Positions 15,354 through 25,245 are shown, counted from the first letter of the stretch. The stretch is 50,110 nt of DNA from an uncultured Bacilli bacterium (GCA_947589435.1 CANQBI010000008.1:1-50110); one strand, 5' to 3'. Notes: generated by a model not told the origin, from the letters alone. A program made the numbers and translations.

Positions 15354-18300
15354 TTATTCTGTTCTTAAAGCTTCCACTGGATCTTTCTTTGAGGCCGCTC
15401 TTGCAGGAATTAATCCTCCAATTAAAGTTAAGATAACACTTAAGATAACTAAGATTAAAGCTTTACTTATATCAAGGGAAGCAGAAAGTGGAATATTTCC
15501 GGTAAAGTGATGAAGAACAGCATTAATAATTGGAATAAAAGCATAGGAAATTCCAATACCTAAGGTTCCAGATAAAAGACCAATAATAAAGGTTTCTGCA
15601 TTAAAGATAGATGAAACATTTCTTTTGGAGGCTCCAATCGCTCTTAAAATACCAATTTCTTTAGTTCTTTCATAAACAGAAATATATGTTATTACCCCAA
15701 TCATAATACTAGATACAACTAAAGAGATAGAGACAAAAGCAATTAAAACATAACTTACGGCATTAACAATGGTCTTAACCGAATCCATTAATATTCCCGT
15801 CATATCGGTATAATTAATTTTCTTTTCTTCTTCCACCCTATCATTATAATTATCTAAGAAACTTAAGAAATCTTCTTTGCCATCAAAATCCGTAAAATAG
15901 AAAGACATGGCGGTTGGTTCTTCATAATCTTGATAACCTAAAGAAAGTAAATTACTACTTGCGGAAGCTTCACTTGAACTCATCATCGCACTTACAATTC
16001 TCGTTAATTCTTCCTCAGTATATTTTAATTTAAAAGCTGAGGCTATTTTACTTTGGTCAACATTAAAGGAACTAGCTAAAGAACTGGTATAAACAGTTGT
16101 GAGTTCTCCTACTTTTGTTAAAATATCTTTTTGCATTTTAGCTTCCGTCATGGCACTGCCCATTTTCTCATTTGTAGCTAAGATAGCGGCACTCTTTAAA
16201 TAACTATCGATAACGGTATTTTTTAATTCCTCAATAACAACTGCTTTTGGATTTGTTGTATCTACCACATATTCAGAATTAGTTGTTTTCATAAATTCAT
16301 TATATCCCGTAATATAAGCATTAAGTAAAGATGTTAGTAATCCTTTATAAGTAGTTATTAAAGTACTAGTTGGAATAATATAGTTTGTTTCCATCGTCAT
16401 TAACTTATTTAAAACATCTTCTTTATTTAAATAATTATCGACAATAGTATTTACTTCACTTAAACTAAATTCATTTACGCTCGCAAATATATCTTTAGCA
16501 AAACTATCTAAATTTTCTTTAAAGGCATTCGTGGCTCCACTTGTATCCGTAGTAATAGATTTAGATATTTCTTCCATATATCCTTTAGTTTTTTCTTCCA
16601 TTACTTTAGAATCTATATTTATATTAAAAGCACTTTGGAGTTTTTCTTCATCAATTTCCATTAAATCTTTAAATTCAAAATTAACTTTTTTATTTTTATC
16701 GGTAAACTTCTTACCAGAAAAAACGTCAATATCTTCATTTGCTATTTGCTTTTTAACAACATCTTGGTCCTTCGCATAATCAATTATATATTTAGTTAAA
16801 GCGGATGTATAATTAACCCCGGGATTTAAAGCCATGGTATTCATACTGCCTTCTTTCGGAGCAAGAATTCCCACGATTTTTAATTTTAAGGCTTTATTAT
16901 AAACATTCTTAACATAATCTTTGTTGGCACTCATATCTTCATAAATGTTATATTCATTATTATATTTATATAAATCACTTGGCATAACGACTCTTAAATC
17001 TATATTCATTAAATCATCATAAGTTAATGTCATTGGTTCATTAGCAACACTATTGCTTTTACCATTCATAATATTATTAACCATTTCCGTTAGTTCATTA
17101 TTATCTCTTAAACCTAAAGAATAAACCAGTAGATCAGATATTTCATTTTTATCTGATAAAACAATGATTGCTTCATCATAGTTTTTGGGGTATCTTCCCT
17201 TTAAAACATCATATTGTTCTTCAATTTCTTTCGTATTATCAACCATTTCGGAATAAACGGAAGAAAAAGATGACATTGAACTCATTAAACCATTTGATCC
17301 CATAATGGAGGTAAATAAACTACTTGGATTTACTTTAACTATTTCTTTAGTTTCATCAATGGTATAAATATTAGGACTTATGCTATAAGTATATTTTAAG
17401 TTAGCAATATCTTTATCTACTTTTTTATAATTATCTTCTAAATAACTTTTAAAACTTTTTAAATCATTAGTACTAATACTGGAAAGCATCGAAGAAATAT
17501 TTTGTCTTTCCACAACTGTTCCATCCGCTACATCCTCGGTACTTCCCCCTTGCATAGATAAAAGAGCACTTGTTAAATCTCCCGTTTCACTCATAATCGT
17601 TAACGGGTATGAAGTCATCGTTTCTTCTTGAATGGAATCGACATAATTTTGAAAACCAGTGGAAACAGACATTATAAGAGCAATACCAATAATTCCAATG
17701 GAACCCGCTAGGGCTACCAGTAAGGTTCTCGCCTTTTTGGTCATTAAGTTATTAAAAGATAAACTTAAAGCTGTTAAAAATTTCATTTTCGTTTTATTTC
17801 TTTTCCGGTTACTTTCTTCCCCATCTTCTTTGGTATTAACCTTTCCATCATAAGGATTAGAATCGGAAATTATTTTCCCATCTTTTAAGTTAATAATTCT
17901 AGTCGAATAAGTTTCGGCAAGTTCTGGATTATGCGTAACCATAATAACTAATTTATCTTTCGATATTTTCTTTAAAACATTCATTATTTGAAGACTTGTT
18001 TCACTATCTAGGGCCCCTGTTGGTTCATCCGCTAAAATTATTTCGGGGTCATTAACTAAAGCTCTTGCTATAGCTACCCTTTGCATTTGCCCACCCGAAA
18101 GTTGATTAGGCTTTTTATAAATATGATCTTTTAATCCTACTTCTATTAAAGCCTTCTTCGCTCTTTCTAAAGCTTCTTTTTTAGAAATACCAGATAATGT
18201 TAAAGCAAGTCGCACATTAGATAAAACACTTTGATGACTAATAAGATTATAACTTTGAAAAACAAAACCAATTCTATGATTTCTGTAACTATCCCAATCC

Positions 18301-18524
18301 GCATCTTTAAACTTTTTAGTACTTACTTCATTAATAATTAAATCACCAGAATCATAATGGTCTAGGCCTCCAATGATGTTTAAAAATGTTGTTTTACCAC
18401 TTCCAGATGGCCCTAGGATACTTGCAAATTCACATTTTCTGAAATTAACACTAACGCCATCTAAAGCCTTTTGTTTAAAACCTTCCGTATTGTATTCTTT
18501 TTTAATGTTTCTAATCTCTAACAT
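15354..18524 (-). CDS. ABC transporter, ATPase fused to FtsX/MacB-type permease
   Basis: About 1056 residues. The start is set at the ATG that lies seven bases after AAGGAG; an ATG two codons earlier abuts that site. The ATPase (about 1-230) has Walker [10 protein letters not shown] (38-46), the signature LSGGQMQR and Walker [13 protein letters not shown]. The permease follows: the first membrane helix near 265 ([19 protein letters not shown]), a very long outside domain of about 600 residues, then three C-terminal helices in FtsX style with [17 protein letters not shown]. It ends [15 protein letters not shown], the usual last motif. The family exports or releases peptides or lipids, or transmits force to cell-wall enzymes. 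The substrate is unknown. Confidence 0.93.
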   Translation of the reverse strand: MLEIRNIKKEYNTEGFKQKALDGVSVNFRKCEFASILGPSGSGKTTFLNIIGGLDHYDSGDLIINEVSTKKFKDADWDSYRNHRIGFVFQSYNLISHQSVLSNVRLALTLSGISKKEALERAKKALIEVGLKDHIYKKPNQLSGGQMQRVAIARALVNDPEIILADEPTGALDSETSLQIMNVLKKISKDKLVIMVTHNPELAETYSTRIINLKDGKIISDSNPYDGKVNTKEDGEESNRKRNKTKMKFLTALSLSFNNLMTKKARTLLVALAGSIGIIGIALIMSVSTGFQNYVDSIQEETMTSYPLTIMSETGDLTSALLSMQGGSTEDVADGTVVERQNISSMLSSISTNDLKSFKSYLEDNYKKVDKDIANLKYTYSISPNIYTIDETKEIVKVNPSSLFTSIMGSNGLMSSMSSFSSVYSEMVDNTKEIEEQYDVLKGRYPKNYDEAIIVLSDKNEISDLLVYSLGLRDNNELTEMVNNIMNGKSNSVANEPMTLTYDDLMNIDLRVVMPSDLYKYNNEYNIYEDMSANKDYVKNVYNKALKLKIVGILAPKEGSMNTMALNPGVNYTSALTKYIIDYAKDQDVVKKQIANEDIDVFSGKKFTDKNKKVNFEFKDLMEIDEEKLQSAFNINIDSKVMEEKTKGYMEEISKSITTDTSGATNAFKENLDSFAKDIFASVNEFSLSEVNTIVDNYLNKEDVLNKLMTMETNYIIPTSTLITTYKGLLTSLLNAYITGYNEFMKTTNSEYVVDTTNPKAVVIEELKNTVIDSYLKSAAILATNEKMGSAMTEAKMQKDILTKVGELTTVYTSSLASSFNVDQSKIASAFKLKYTEEELTRIVSAMMSSSEASASSNLLSLGYQDYEEPTAMSFYFTDFDGKEDFLSFLDNYNDRVEEEKKINYTDMTGILMDSVKTIVNAVSYVLIAFVSISLVVSSIMIGVITYISVYERTKEIGILRAIGASKRNVSSIFNAETFIIGLLSGTLGIGISYAFIPIINAVLHHFTGNIPLSASLDISKALILVILSVILTLIGGLIPARAASKKDPVEALRTE

Positions 18525-18593
18525 AGGCATCTCCTTAACAATCTACTTAATTATATTAAATGAATGTGAAAAATACAAGAAAAGATTAAGATA

Positions 18594-18624
18594 TAACCAA
18601 AAAAAGTGAAATTTCTTTCACTTT
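18594..18624 (-). terminator. Terminator of the variable surface protein C/D operon
   Basis: On the minus strand AAAGTGAAA-GAAA-TTTCACTTT followed by a run of T, 28 bases after the stop of protein C. Confidence 0.82.
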
Positions 18625-18651
18625 CTAAACTTTATACTTATAAATTTATTA

Positions 18652-20079
18652 CTAAGCCTCTAAAATTATAAATGGATTATCTTCTTTTCCTTCACCAGAT
18701 AATAATATATCAGGTGTTAGATAGAAAACAGGTCGAAACGCATATCCAACACTCACTCCATAACCCCAAAACAAACCACCATCATGAAACACAGCCCATG
18801 CATCATAAAAGCCACCAGGATATATGCCATACCTAGTCATTGTCCATTCGTTTAGACTACTATATGTTGAACTACTACTTAATCCATGTGTTACATGTAG
18901 CCAATTACTTGTTGATGCCATATATGCATTAATATAATCTGTTCCATACATTAACCCTATTTTGCCCGGATTAGTTGTCTTTTTTCCAGTTGGTTCTTCT
19001 GTTGCTCCTGGGGTGCTTGGTTGATCTTGAATGTACCAGTTTTGAATTGTTATAAGTTTATCCCAGTATGTTCCATTTAATCCATTTTTGATTGTATCTA
19101 AGAAATCTTCATTTAAATATGTAAACATTGTCGATGAATCCCATGGCACATCTGGTGACGAATCACTGTGCCATGCTTTACTTTGAGATGTTGGTACGGC
19201 TCTTATTATTTTTAATTGTCCTTCTTGTAATCCAATTTCATTATCATCTTTATTTGTTAATCCTATTATTCTATACATGTAAGTTTTTGGTGCTCCTAGA
19301 CATTCATCTGTGTCATCTGTTCCAAAACATATATAGTTATCTGTTACTGTTGAGGCATCTCCAACAAATCGGTACATTCCTGATTTTTCTATAAATCCAG
19401 GTTTTGATTGTAATGCCTCTAATGGTGGTAAACCCTTAAGTTCTTTACATACAAAACTATCTACACTTATCTTTACTTTCATTTCTTGGTCTGCTAAGTA
19501 TGATTGGTCTCTATCAGCATTATTTAATTTTAAATAGGCTTTTATATATGTAGGAGTTGCTGTTTGTCCATCCAATTTAAATTTTATAGTAGTGCCAGAA
19601 GTAGATATATTTTTTAAATCTATTTCTTGTTCTTCTTCTCCATATATTAGTCCTAAGGTAAAATCTCCTTCTTGTATTTGGTCTTTTATACTAGTAGTAA
19701 ATTCTAATTTAATTGTGGCACTACAAGTTTGAGTTTCGGATAATATTCCATTTATATCTATTCTTCCTAAATCTTTTATTCCTTCTTCTTTACTATCTGC
19801 ATAATTCTTATCTTGATTATCAGTAGCATAATAATCTCCTAAGTTTTTATATGCCATATCTTTAGCATCTACAGATATATGAAAGTTCTCTACTTTACCT
19901 GATAAGGTTATACCTCCTGCTTCACCAGTAGATATTTCTATTTTAGTAGTAGTATCTTCTCCATTTACTTGTAATGAAAAGAAAGCATAAGATACTCCAA
20001 TTACTGCAAGTATTAATGCAAGTACTATTGCTGTAGTGGCTATTATTATATTTCTTTTATTATTTATATTATCATTCAT
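18652..20079 (-). CDS. Variable surface protein C with SipW-like N-terminus
   Basis: 475 residues. The N-terminus, NNKRNIIIATTAIVLALILA then VIGVSYAFFSL, is the SipW-dependent type found on TasA/camelysin-like matrix proteins. A beta-rich region follows (about 40-215: ITLSGKVENFHISV, TCSATIKLEF, YIKAYLKLNNADRDQSYLA, ISVDSFVC). The shared module (about 228-320) has MYRFVGDASTVTDNYICFG, YMYRIIGLTN, LKIIRA and TYLN. The C-terminus has IGLMYGTDYINAY, WTMTRYG, a variable stretch and FRPVFYLTPDILLSGEGKEDNPFII. It differs from A and B in the N-terminal half but keeps the same C-terminal display module. It begins three bases after protein D stops, so D and C form one operon. Confidence 0.7.
   Translation of the reverse strand: MNDNINNKRNIIIATTAIVLALILAVIGVSYAFFSLQVNGEDTTTKIEISTGEAGGITLSGKVENFHISVDAKDMAYKNLGDYYATDNQDKNYADSKEEGIKDLGRIDINGILSETQTCSATIKLEFTTSIKDQIQEGDFTLGLIYGEEEQEIDLKNISTSGTTIKFKLDGQTATPTYIKAYLKLNNADRDQSYLADQEMKVKISVDSFVCKELKGLPPLEALQSKPGFIEKSGMYRFVGDASTVTDNYICFGTDDTDECLGAPKTYMYRIIGLTNKDDNEIGLQEGQLKIIRAVPTSQSKAWHSDSSPDVPWDSSTMFTYLNEDFLDTIKNGLNGTYWDKLITIQNWYIQDQPSTPGATEEPTGKKTTNPGKIGLMYGTDYINAYMASTSNWLHVTHGLSSSSTYSSLNEWTMTRYGIYPGGFYDAWAVFHDGGLFWGYGVSVGYAFRPVFYLTPDILLSGEGKEDNPFIILEA
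18731..18850 (-). other. Variable region of protein C, diverged
   Basis: Position and protein flanks match the other variable regions (WTMTRYG before, FRPVFYL after). At DNA level the flank differs (GTTTCGACCTGTTTTC rather than GTTCGCCCAGTCTTC) and the core is T/G-rich without the C-rich third positions. It may use another template, or may have been diversified long ago and then drifted. Confidence 0.45.
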
Positions 20080-20082
20080 ATA

Positions 20083-21554
20083 CTATCCCTCACTTATTAC
20101 AAATGGATTTGTTTCTGTTCCTTCTCCAGTTAAGGTTACATCTGGTATTAGATAGAAGACTGGACGAACCGCATAAGAACTGTCCACATAATAGGTGCCG
20201 TTCAAGGTGCCGCCCGAAAGCACAGACCACGCATAGCAATTGCCGAGGGCGTTGCCATACCTACTCATGGTCCATTCATATAATGCATTTCCACTTAATG
20301 ATGAACTTGCACTTATTCCATTTTTTACATATAACCAACAACTGGTATTTAAACTTTTATTACATCCATTGTAATAATCACTCGCATACATTAATCCTAC
20401 TTTATGATTTGCTGATAATGTTGTTTTGTTTTTTTCTGTTGTTAATATCCATGAACCTACATTATTATCTGCTATGTACCATTGTGGATTACTTATTAAT
20501 TCACTCCAATTATGTGTCTCTACTTTTGTAGTTATATCTGTTATTGTTTTAAAAAATGTTGCATTTAAATATATCTTTTGAACATCTGCTGAATCCCATA
20601 TAACATCACTATTACTGCTATGCCATACTTGACTTGTATTTGATGGCGTTGCCTTGATTATTTTTAATTGGTCCGGTACTAAACCTAATTCAGTATTTAC
20701 ATTATCTGTTGTTATTCCTATTATTCTATACATATAGGTATCTTTATCACTGGTGCATGTATCTTTTTCTGTTGTTCCAAAACATATGTAGTTATTCTTT
20801 ACTTCTTCATATGTTCCTACATATCTTATTAGTTCATCATTATCCGCTACTGTCTTTAAATGGTCTGAATCGGTTGTTTTTTGTAATGTAGCAAGAACAC
20901 TTTTATCTACTTCACACACAAAATCAGTAATGCTAATAGTTACATTTAAGGTTTTACCGGCTAAACCACTTTGGTCTGTTTCTTGATTAGTAAATTTAAG
21001 ATAGGCTTTAATTGGTTCTATGTTATTTAAAGCAAACGAAAAAGTTGGAGATGTATTAATTTCTGATAAGTCATATTCACTTTCTTTATTCCCTTGAATT
21101 ATAACTAATACTAAATCATTAGTTTTTAATTCAGGTTTCATATCTCCATCTAATCCTATATTTATTGTAGCACTACATACATAATCATCTACTAAAGTAT
21201 CTTGAGTTTGAATATCTCCTAAAGTTATTGTTCCTGATTCTTTATCTGTTTCATAGTTTTTACTTTCATCAGTTGTTCCATAATAAACATTATTTACTTT
21301 ATTTTGAGCCATATCCGAAACATCTAAATGAATTTTATAATTTGATACTCCTCCACTTAATGTTATACTATTTCTTTTTCCGGTATGAATTGTTATATCT
21401 GTATCTTCAAAATTATTTTGTACCCCTAGGGTAAAGTAGGCGTAAGTAACCCCCCCCCGATTGCCAAAATTAACGCTACTAAACTAAGTATACTTCTTTT
21501 TATTATTTTCTTTCTATCCTTATTATTGTTATTTAAAATATTATCCTCGACCAT
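20083..21554 (-). CDS. Variable surface protein D, frameshifted in a G9 tract (phase-variable or broken)
   Basis: The gene should start at 21554, where ATG follows an AAGGAG site: MVEDNILNNNNKDRKKIIKR, then SILSLVALILAIG. It then meets nine G (21450-21458). With nine the frame hits TAG within 12 codons. With four, seven or ten G it continues as GVTYAYFTLGVQNN, a SipW-like signal peptide like that of protein C, and stays open to 20083 (about 490 residues). The body has YIKA-like PIKAYLKFTNQETDQSGLAG, NNYICFGTTEKDTC, MYRIIGITTDN and KIYLNATFF. The C-terminus has VGLMYASDYYNG, WTMSRYG, the variable stretch and AVRPVFYLIPDVTLTGEG. As sequenced, only an internal start such as the ATG at 21312 could give product, and that would lack export. 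Confidence 0.7.
20157..20278 (-). other. DGR-type variable region of protein D
   Basis: The core is about 20171-20260, C/G-rich. The end flank is GTTCGTCCAGTCTTCT (one base from A and B) and the front is GAATGGACCATGAGTAGG. From GCGTGG its codons TCT, CTT, TCG, GGC, ACC, AAC, GGC align with those of A and B, with third bases unchanged. Confidence 0.68.
21450..21458 (-). repeat. Homopolymer of nine G in the signal-peptide codons of protein D
   Basis: Nine consecutive G (coding strand) in a region that is otherwise AT-rich. The homologous position in protein C reads ATTGGAGTA. Slipped-strand changes here would switch the frame. Confidence 0.85.
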
Positions 21555-21597
21555 TATACTACTCCTTCATTTTGTTTCAAATACCGAATATACTATC

Positions 21598-21644
21598 ATT
21601 AATAATATGGCATACAATTTTATTTTATATACCATATTATTAAT
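21598..21644. repeat. 13-bp perfect inverted repeat upstream of protein D
   Basis: ATTAATAATATGG (21598-21610) and CCATATTATTAAT (21632-21644) flank 21 bases, about 45-90 bases before the protein D start. It could be an operator or a leader hairpin. The spacer looks too short for an invertible promoter. Confidence 0.5.
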
Positions 21645-21752
21645 GTCGCTACTTGGTATGTTACATTTAAATGATATCTCAAATAATGCCATTAGTCAAT
21701 ATCTCAAAGAGTATATTTTAAAAATATAATGTTTCTTTATTCCAAGAAAAAA

Positions 21753-21768
21753 GGTCTTTTTTAAGACC
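21753..21768 (-). terminator. Terminator overlapping the stop of the membrane XRE gene
   Basis: On the minus strand GGTCTT-AAAA-AAGACC followed by TTTTTT; the TAA stop at 21761-21763 lies inside the hairpin. Confidence 0.82.
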
Positions 21769-23128
21769 ATTTTTCAATAATACTATTATTTTCTTTTATT
21801 TTATTATAATTGTCTTTACTTATATGGATAACTATTCTAACACTTTCTTTATAGACATATATTTCTTTATTTCTAATCATATCTAAAGTTGCCTTAATTA
21901 AGCTACTCACACTTAAATCTTCATATTCCACTCCATACCCAATAACATAAAAACTTCTTTCTCTATCAAAATAGCCAAAGTCACTCCAAGAAGATGGATA
22001 AGTATTAATTATATCTTTATTAAATACATAGTATTCTATTTTGATATCCTCTCGATCTTCAAATAAAATTACCGAGTTATTTAAATGCTCAATCGCTAAA
22101 TTATCTTGCATCGGAATAGTCATTTCATTATCTAATTCTTCTAATCTGGTAACATTTGTTACCTTATATTGGGATACTTCTCCTAAAAACAAGCCTAAAC
22201 TTACACCCCCAAGAATAAGACCAACAGTAAATGTTATTAAATATCTTTTAGCGTTATGTTTCATATTAAAGATAAATCGAAATATTATCTCTATAACTAA
22301 ATAAGTAATAATTATTATACTTATAACCCCTAATAAAACATAAAGTAAAACTAAACCATTTTTTAAATAATATAATATAAAGATGGCAACAGTTATTAAA
22401 AGAACTAAACCAATAATGATAGGAATACTCCATAACCCTACCAAAAATTTAACTAATAAAATAAATAATTTTTTAAGCCATAAGAAGGGATTAACGGAAG
22501 AATCTCGCATAATTATTTTTTCTTCTTTAATATCTATTTTTTTATTTTCTTTATTATTTACTTTAATTTCAGTTTTATCATCATCTTTAATATTCTCATA
22601 ATAATCTAAATATCTTATCTTATAAATTTTCATAATTAAATAAATAGCCAAAACTAAATACCCAAAAGTAAAAAGTCCTTCAAAGATATTAATTAAAGAT
22701 GCCATTATATCCATCGGTATAAATGAAAATATATCATTTAAAATATATGTTAGTATTACCCTTAAACCAAAATACAAGAAAATTAAACAAAGAGCATAAA
22801 AGATAATCTCCATAAGACACTTTAACTTTTGGGTAAAAGTCATAAGTGAAAACATCTTAATACCTTTTAGAAAATTATCAAAAATATTATTAAAAGCATT
22901 TTTAATTTTACTTTCTTTAAAACTTCCCCCTTCTTTTAAACCAATTAACTCATCCATACTAAAGTTAAATAATTTACAAATAGCCACAATTTTATCAGTT
23001 TCGGGGTATGATACATTACTTTCCCATTTCGATACTGCTTGTCTTGAAACATTTAACTTGTGAGCCATTTCTTCTTGACTCATATTATGTTCTTTTCTTA
23101 AACTAGCCAATTTTTCTCCAAAACTCAA
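21761..23128 (-). CDS. XRE-family regulator with multi-pass membrane domain
   Basis: 455 residues. A standard N-terminal HTH (about 1-65) reads MSFGEKLASLRKEHNMSQEEMAHKLNVSRQAVSKWE. Hydrophobic segments lie near 105-135, 143-170, 215-245, 248-275 and 288-312, with charged cytoplasmic links such as NIKDDDKTEIKVNNKENKK. The last ~130 residues (from about 320, VSQYKVTNVTRLEELDNEM) look soluble and outside. The family is common in Firmicutes and is thought to link membrane or wall signals to transcription; the target is unknown. It lies next to the variable surface operon C/D but has its own terminator, so a regulatory link is speculation. Confidence 0.85.
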   Translation of the reverse strand: MSFGEKLASLRKEHNMSQEEMAHKLNVSRQAVSKWESNVSYPETDKIVAICKLFNFSMDELIGLKEGGSFKESKIKNAFNNIFDNFLKGIKMFSLMTFTQKLKCLMEIIFYALCLIFLYFGLRVILTYILNDIFSFIPMDIMASLINIFEGLFTFGYLVLAIYLIMKIYKIRYLDYYENIKDDDKTEIKVNNKENKKIDIKEEKIIMRDSSVNPFLWLKKLFILLVKFLVGLWSIPIIIGLVLLITVAIFILYYLKNGLVLLYVLLGVISIIIITYLVIEIIFRFIFNMKHNAKRYLITFTVGLILGGVSLGLFLGEVSQYKVTNVTRLEELDNEMTIPMQDNLAIEHLNNSVILFEDREDIKIEYYVFNKDIINTYPSSWSDFGYFDRERSFYVIGYGVEYEDLSVSSLIKATLDMIRNKEIYVYKESVRIVIHISKDNYNKIKENNSIIEKWS

Positions 23129-23360
23129 TTTTCCTCACCTCACGCACCATTTTAATAAAAAATGAGAATAGCAACCACCAACTTTCGGTATCTTTTTGTC
23201 AAAATACGGTTGCAAACACATAAAAATCATTTAAATTAGATTATAACTGATTATTTTTATTTTACAAGTCTAAATCCAATGTTAATAATTAGTAAAAGAA
23301 AATCTCTCTAATATTGTCTAAAATATAAATATTTAGTACAATTATCCTAGGAGACTATTT

Positions 23361-24404
23361 ATGGAAAGTGTTAATATTAAAGATGAAAAGGGTAATACCT
23401 ATGAAATTCAAATTCAAAATGGCGAATATGAAATATATAAAAAAGAAGGTAATGCTTTAACTAAAGCCACTGCCGAAGAATTAGAATATGTTTTAGAAGA
23501 ACTTAAAAAAATTAGAAGTGATTTATTTAAAGAAGATAATAAATTTGATAACTATAAAAATCTACTTAAGCAAATGGTTGAAAGTGGAGCTATAAAAGAC
23601 TTTGAATCTTTAAAACAATTCTTAAATAGTACCGATTTAACCGAGGAAGAAAAAAATCAACTTTTAAATGAAGGAATTGGTGAGTTAGACTTACAAGAAA
23701 TAATCGATTTAAAAAATAAAATATTAGAAAATTTAGAGAATAATAAAAAGCCAGATTTAAAAGCCATGATTAGTTTCAATATTAAAGATGTATCTCTTGG
23801 CGAAAAATATTGTGAAGTAAAACTAGGTTATAAAGAAAATGAAAATACCATAACCCATATTAGTAAGGTTATGAATTATAATGAAACTTTAAAAAAAGAA
23901 TTAATTGAGCCCATAATTTTAGAAGTTACTCTAAAGGGCAAACTAAAAAATACTTTAGTATCTAAAACCCAAGATAATTTTAATAATCGTGGTAATTTCC
24001 GTTTAAGTACCGAAGATAATACTTACTTAGGTATTAATAATTCGGAATATGATTACTTACAAAAATTAGAAGAAAGAGTTACCAATTTAAAGAATAGAGA
24101 ACCAATCCAAGATAAAGAAGCACGAGCAAATGAAGTTAGTGAACTCCAAAACGAAGAATATCAAAACAACCAAGATGATGTTATTACTGATGAAGTAGGT
24201 AACGTCTATGATTCAAATGGTAATTATCTAGGTCATGTTGATGAATATGGTAAAGTTGTTTACGATAATAAAAATTTAGAATATGATAAAGGAAAGAAAA
24301 GAGTATTAGTTAAAGAAAATGGCTTTACCATGACTCTAATAATTTCTCTTACCAGTTTCATAACCAGTATTTTAATGGTTTTAGAAATACTTTGGTTAGG
24401 ATAA
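23361..24404 (+). CDS. Tail-anchored coiled-coil protein, unknown
   Basis: 347 residues, highly charged and helical (KATAEELEYVLEELKKIRSDLFKED; LEERVTNLKNREP). An early part with MESVNIKDEKGNTYEIQIQNGEYEIYK looks like a small beta domain, echoed near residue 275 by DEVGNVYDSNGNYLGHVDEYGKV. The only membrane segment is at the very C-terminus (about 325-346, FTMTLIISLTSFITSILMVL), so the protein is probably anchored with its bulk in the cytoplasm. A clear CTAGGAG site precedes the start. I do not recognise a family. Confidence 0.6.
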   Translation: MESVNIKDEKGNTYEIQIQNGEYEIYKKEGNALTKATAEELEYVLEELKKIRSDLFKEDNKFDNYKNLLKQMVESGAIKDFESLKQFLNSTDLTEEEKNQLLNEGIGELDLQEIIDLKNKILENLENNKKPDLKAMISFNIKDVSLGEKYCEVKLGYKENENTITHISKVMNYNETLKKELIEPIILEVTLKGKLKNTLVSKTQDNFNNRGNFRLSTEDNTYLGINNSEYDYLQKLEERVTNLKNREPIQDKEARANEVSELQNEEYQNNQDDVITDEVGNVYDSNGNYLGHVDEYGKVVYDNKNLEYDKGKKRVLVKENGFTMTLIISLTSFITSILMVLEILWLG

Positions 24405-24417
24405 TAATTTAAATTTA

Positions 24418-24451
24418 AAAATAAGGATTATTTAATAATAGTCCTTATTTT
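24418..24451. terminator. Bidirectional terminator between convergent genes
   Basis: AAAATAAGGA-14 bases-TCCTTATTTT; it serves the plus-strand tail-anchored gene and includes the stop codon of the minus-strand phosphatase gene. Confidence 0.75.
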
Positions 24452-24987
24452 ATTTCATATTCAAAATATTCACAATTTTCTAATTTAAAACCACTAAAAT
24501 CTGTATCTTCATTATATCCTACTAAATTATAATATAAACATTTTCCACAAAAACCATGGGTAACAATTAAAATATTTTCATAATTACTATAATTCTTTTT
24601 TAAATCTTCTAAAAATATATGACATCTTTTAAGTAAATCTTGAAAAGGCTCTACCCCATGATCACTGGCATTTATCTTGTAATTCATATAATAGTAAAAA
24701 TCATATTTACCATCTCCAATAGTAGTTCCTTCAAATTCTCCTAAATATCTTTCTTTTAATAAATCATTGGTTATAATGTTATCTTTACCATATATAATTT
24801 CTGCTGTCTTGTATGCTCTTTTTAAAGGAGAAGATATACATAAATCAAATTTTATATCTTTTAATTTATCTTTTAAGATATTTGCTTGTTCAATTCCTTT
24901 TTCATTTAAAGGAATATCTATAGACCCTTGTCTTCTTCCCTCTTTATTCCAATCTGTCTCTCCATGTCTTACTATATATACTTTCAT
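24445..24987 (-). CDS. Histidine phosphatase (phosphoglycerate mutase-like)
   Basis: 180 residues from the ATG that begins MKVYIVRHGETDWN and lies five bases after GAGGTG; a longer reading adds MRCF without a site. RHGETDWN (7-14) holds the catalytic His. SSPLKRAYKTAEII supplies the phosphate-binding Arg, and VTHGFCGK carries the second His. These are the marks of the broad-specificity histidine phosphatase branch (GpmB/CobC-like). Substrate cannot be told from sequence. A single-gene unit. Confidence 0.88.
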   Translation of the reverse strand: MKVYIVRHGETDWNKEGRRQGSIDIPLNEKGIEQANILKDKLKDIKFDLCISSPLKRAYKTAEIIYGKDNIITNDLLKERYLGEFEGTTIGDGKYDFYYYMNYKINASDHGVEPFQDLLKRCHIFLEDLKKNYSNYENILIVTHGFCGKCLYYNLVGYNEDTDFSGFKLENCEYFEYEIK

Positions 24988-25081
24988 AAAACACCTCACT
25001 CATGATTATACTTATCTTTTATTTATTAATCAAGTTAATATTCATATTAAAATATAACCCACATAAAATTTAATAACTTAA

Positions 25082-25110
25082 TTGACATGCCTATTATTTT
25101 AAGGTAAAAT
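25082..25110 (+). promoter_or_regulatory. Promoter of tRNA-Cys
   Basis: TTGACA (25082-25087), 17 bases, TAAAAT (25105-25110), 16 bases before the mature tRNA. Confidence 0.75.
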
Positions 25111-25126
25111 ATTAATGTTATTTGAT

Positions 25127-25201
25127 GGAGCCGTAGCCAAGTGGCTAAGGCGTGGGTCTGCAACACCCTGATCGCCGGTTCGAATCCGGCCGGCTCCTCC
25201 A
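25127..25201 (+). tRNA. tRNA-Cys (GCA)
   Basis: The cloverleaf closes: acceptor GGAGCCG/CGGCTCC, D stem GCC/GGC, anticodon loop CTGCAAC giving GCA, T arm GCCGG-TTCGAAT-CCGGC, discriminator T and encoded CCA. 75 bases. Confidence 0.96.
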
Positions 25202-25214
25202 AGGTCAAGTAAGG

Positions 25215-25245
25215 GAATTATCCAGATAAAGATAGTTCTTTTTTT
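25215..25245 (+). terminator. Terminator of tRNA-Cys
   Basis: GAATTATC-8 bases-GATAGTTC (one G-U) followed by seven T. A second hairpin, CCGTAAAAAAA/TTTTTTTACGG (25279-25311), follows, with a third CCGTAAAA at 25318; it may be an operator or transcription-stop remnant. Confidence 0.75.

Noticed and set aside
21598-21644. Invertible promoter between 13-bp inverted repeats
   Set aside because: Only 21 bases lie between the arms, too short to hold a promoter, and no recombinase gene is near.
21526-21729. 67-residue plus-strand frame overlapping the start of protein D
   Set aside because: No ribosome site; it overlaps coding sequence and the inverted repeat, and its hydrophobic look comes from AT-rich composition.
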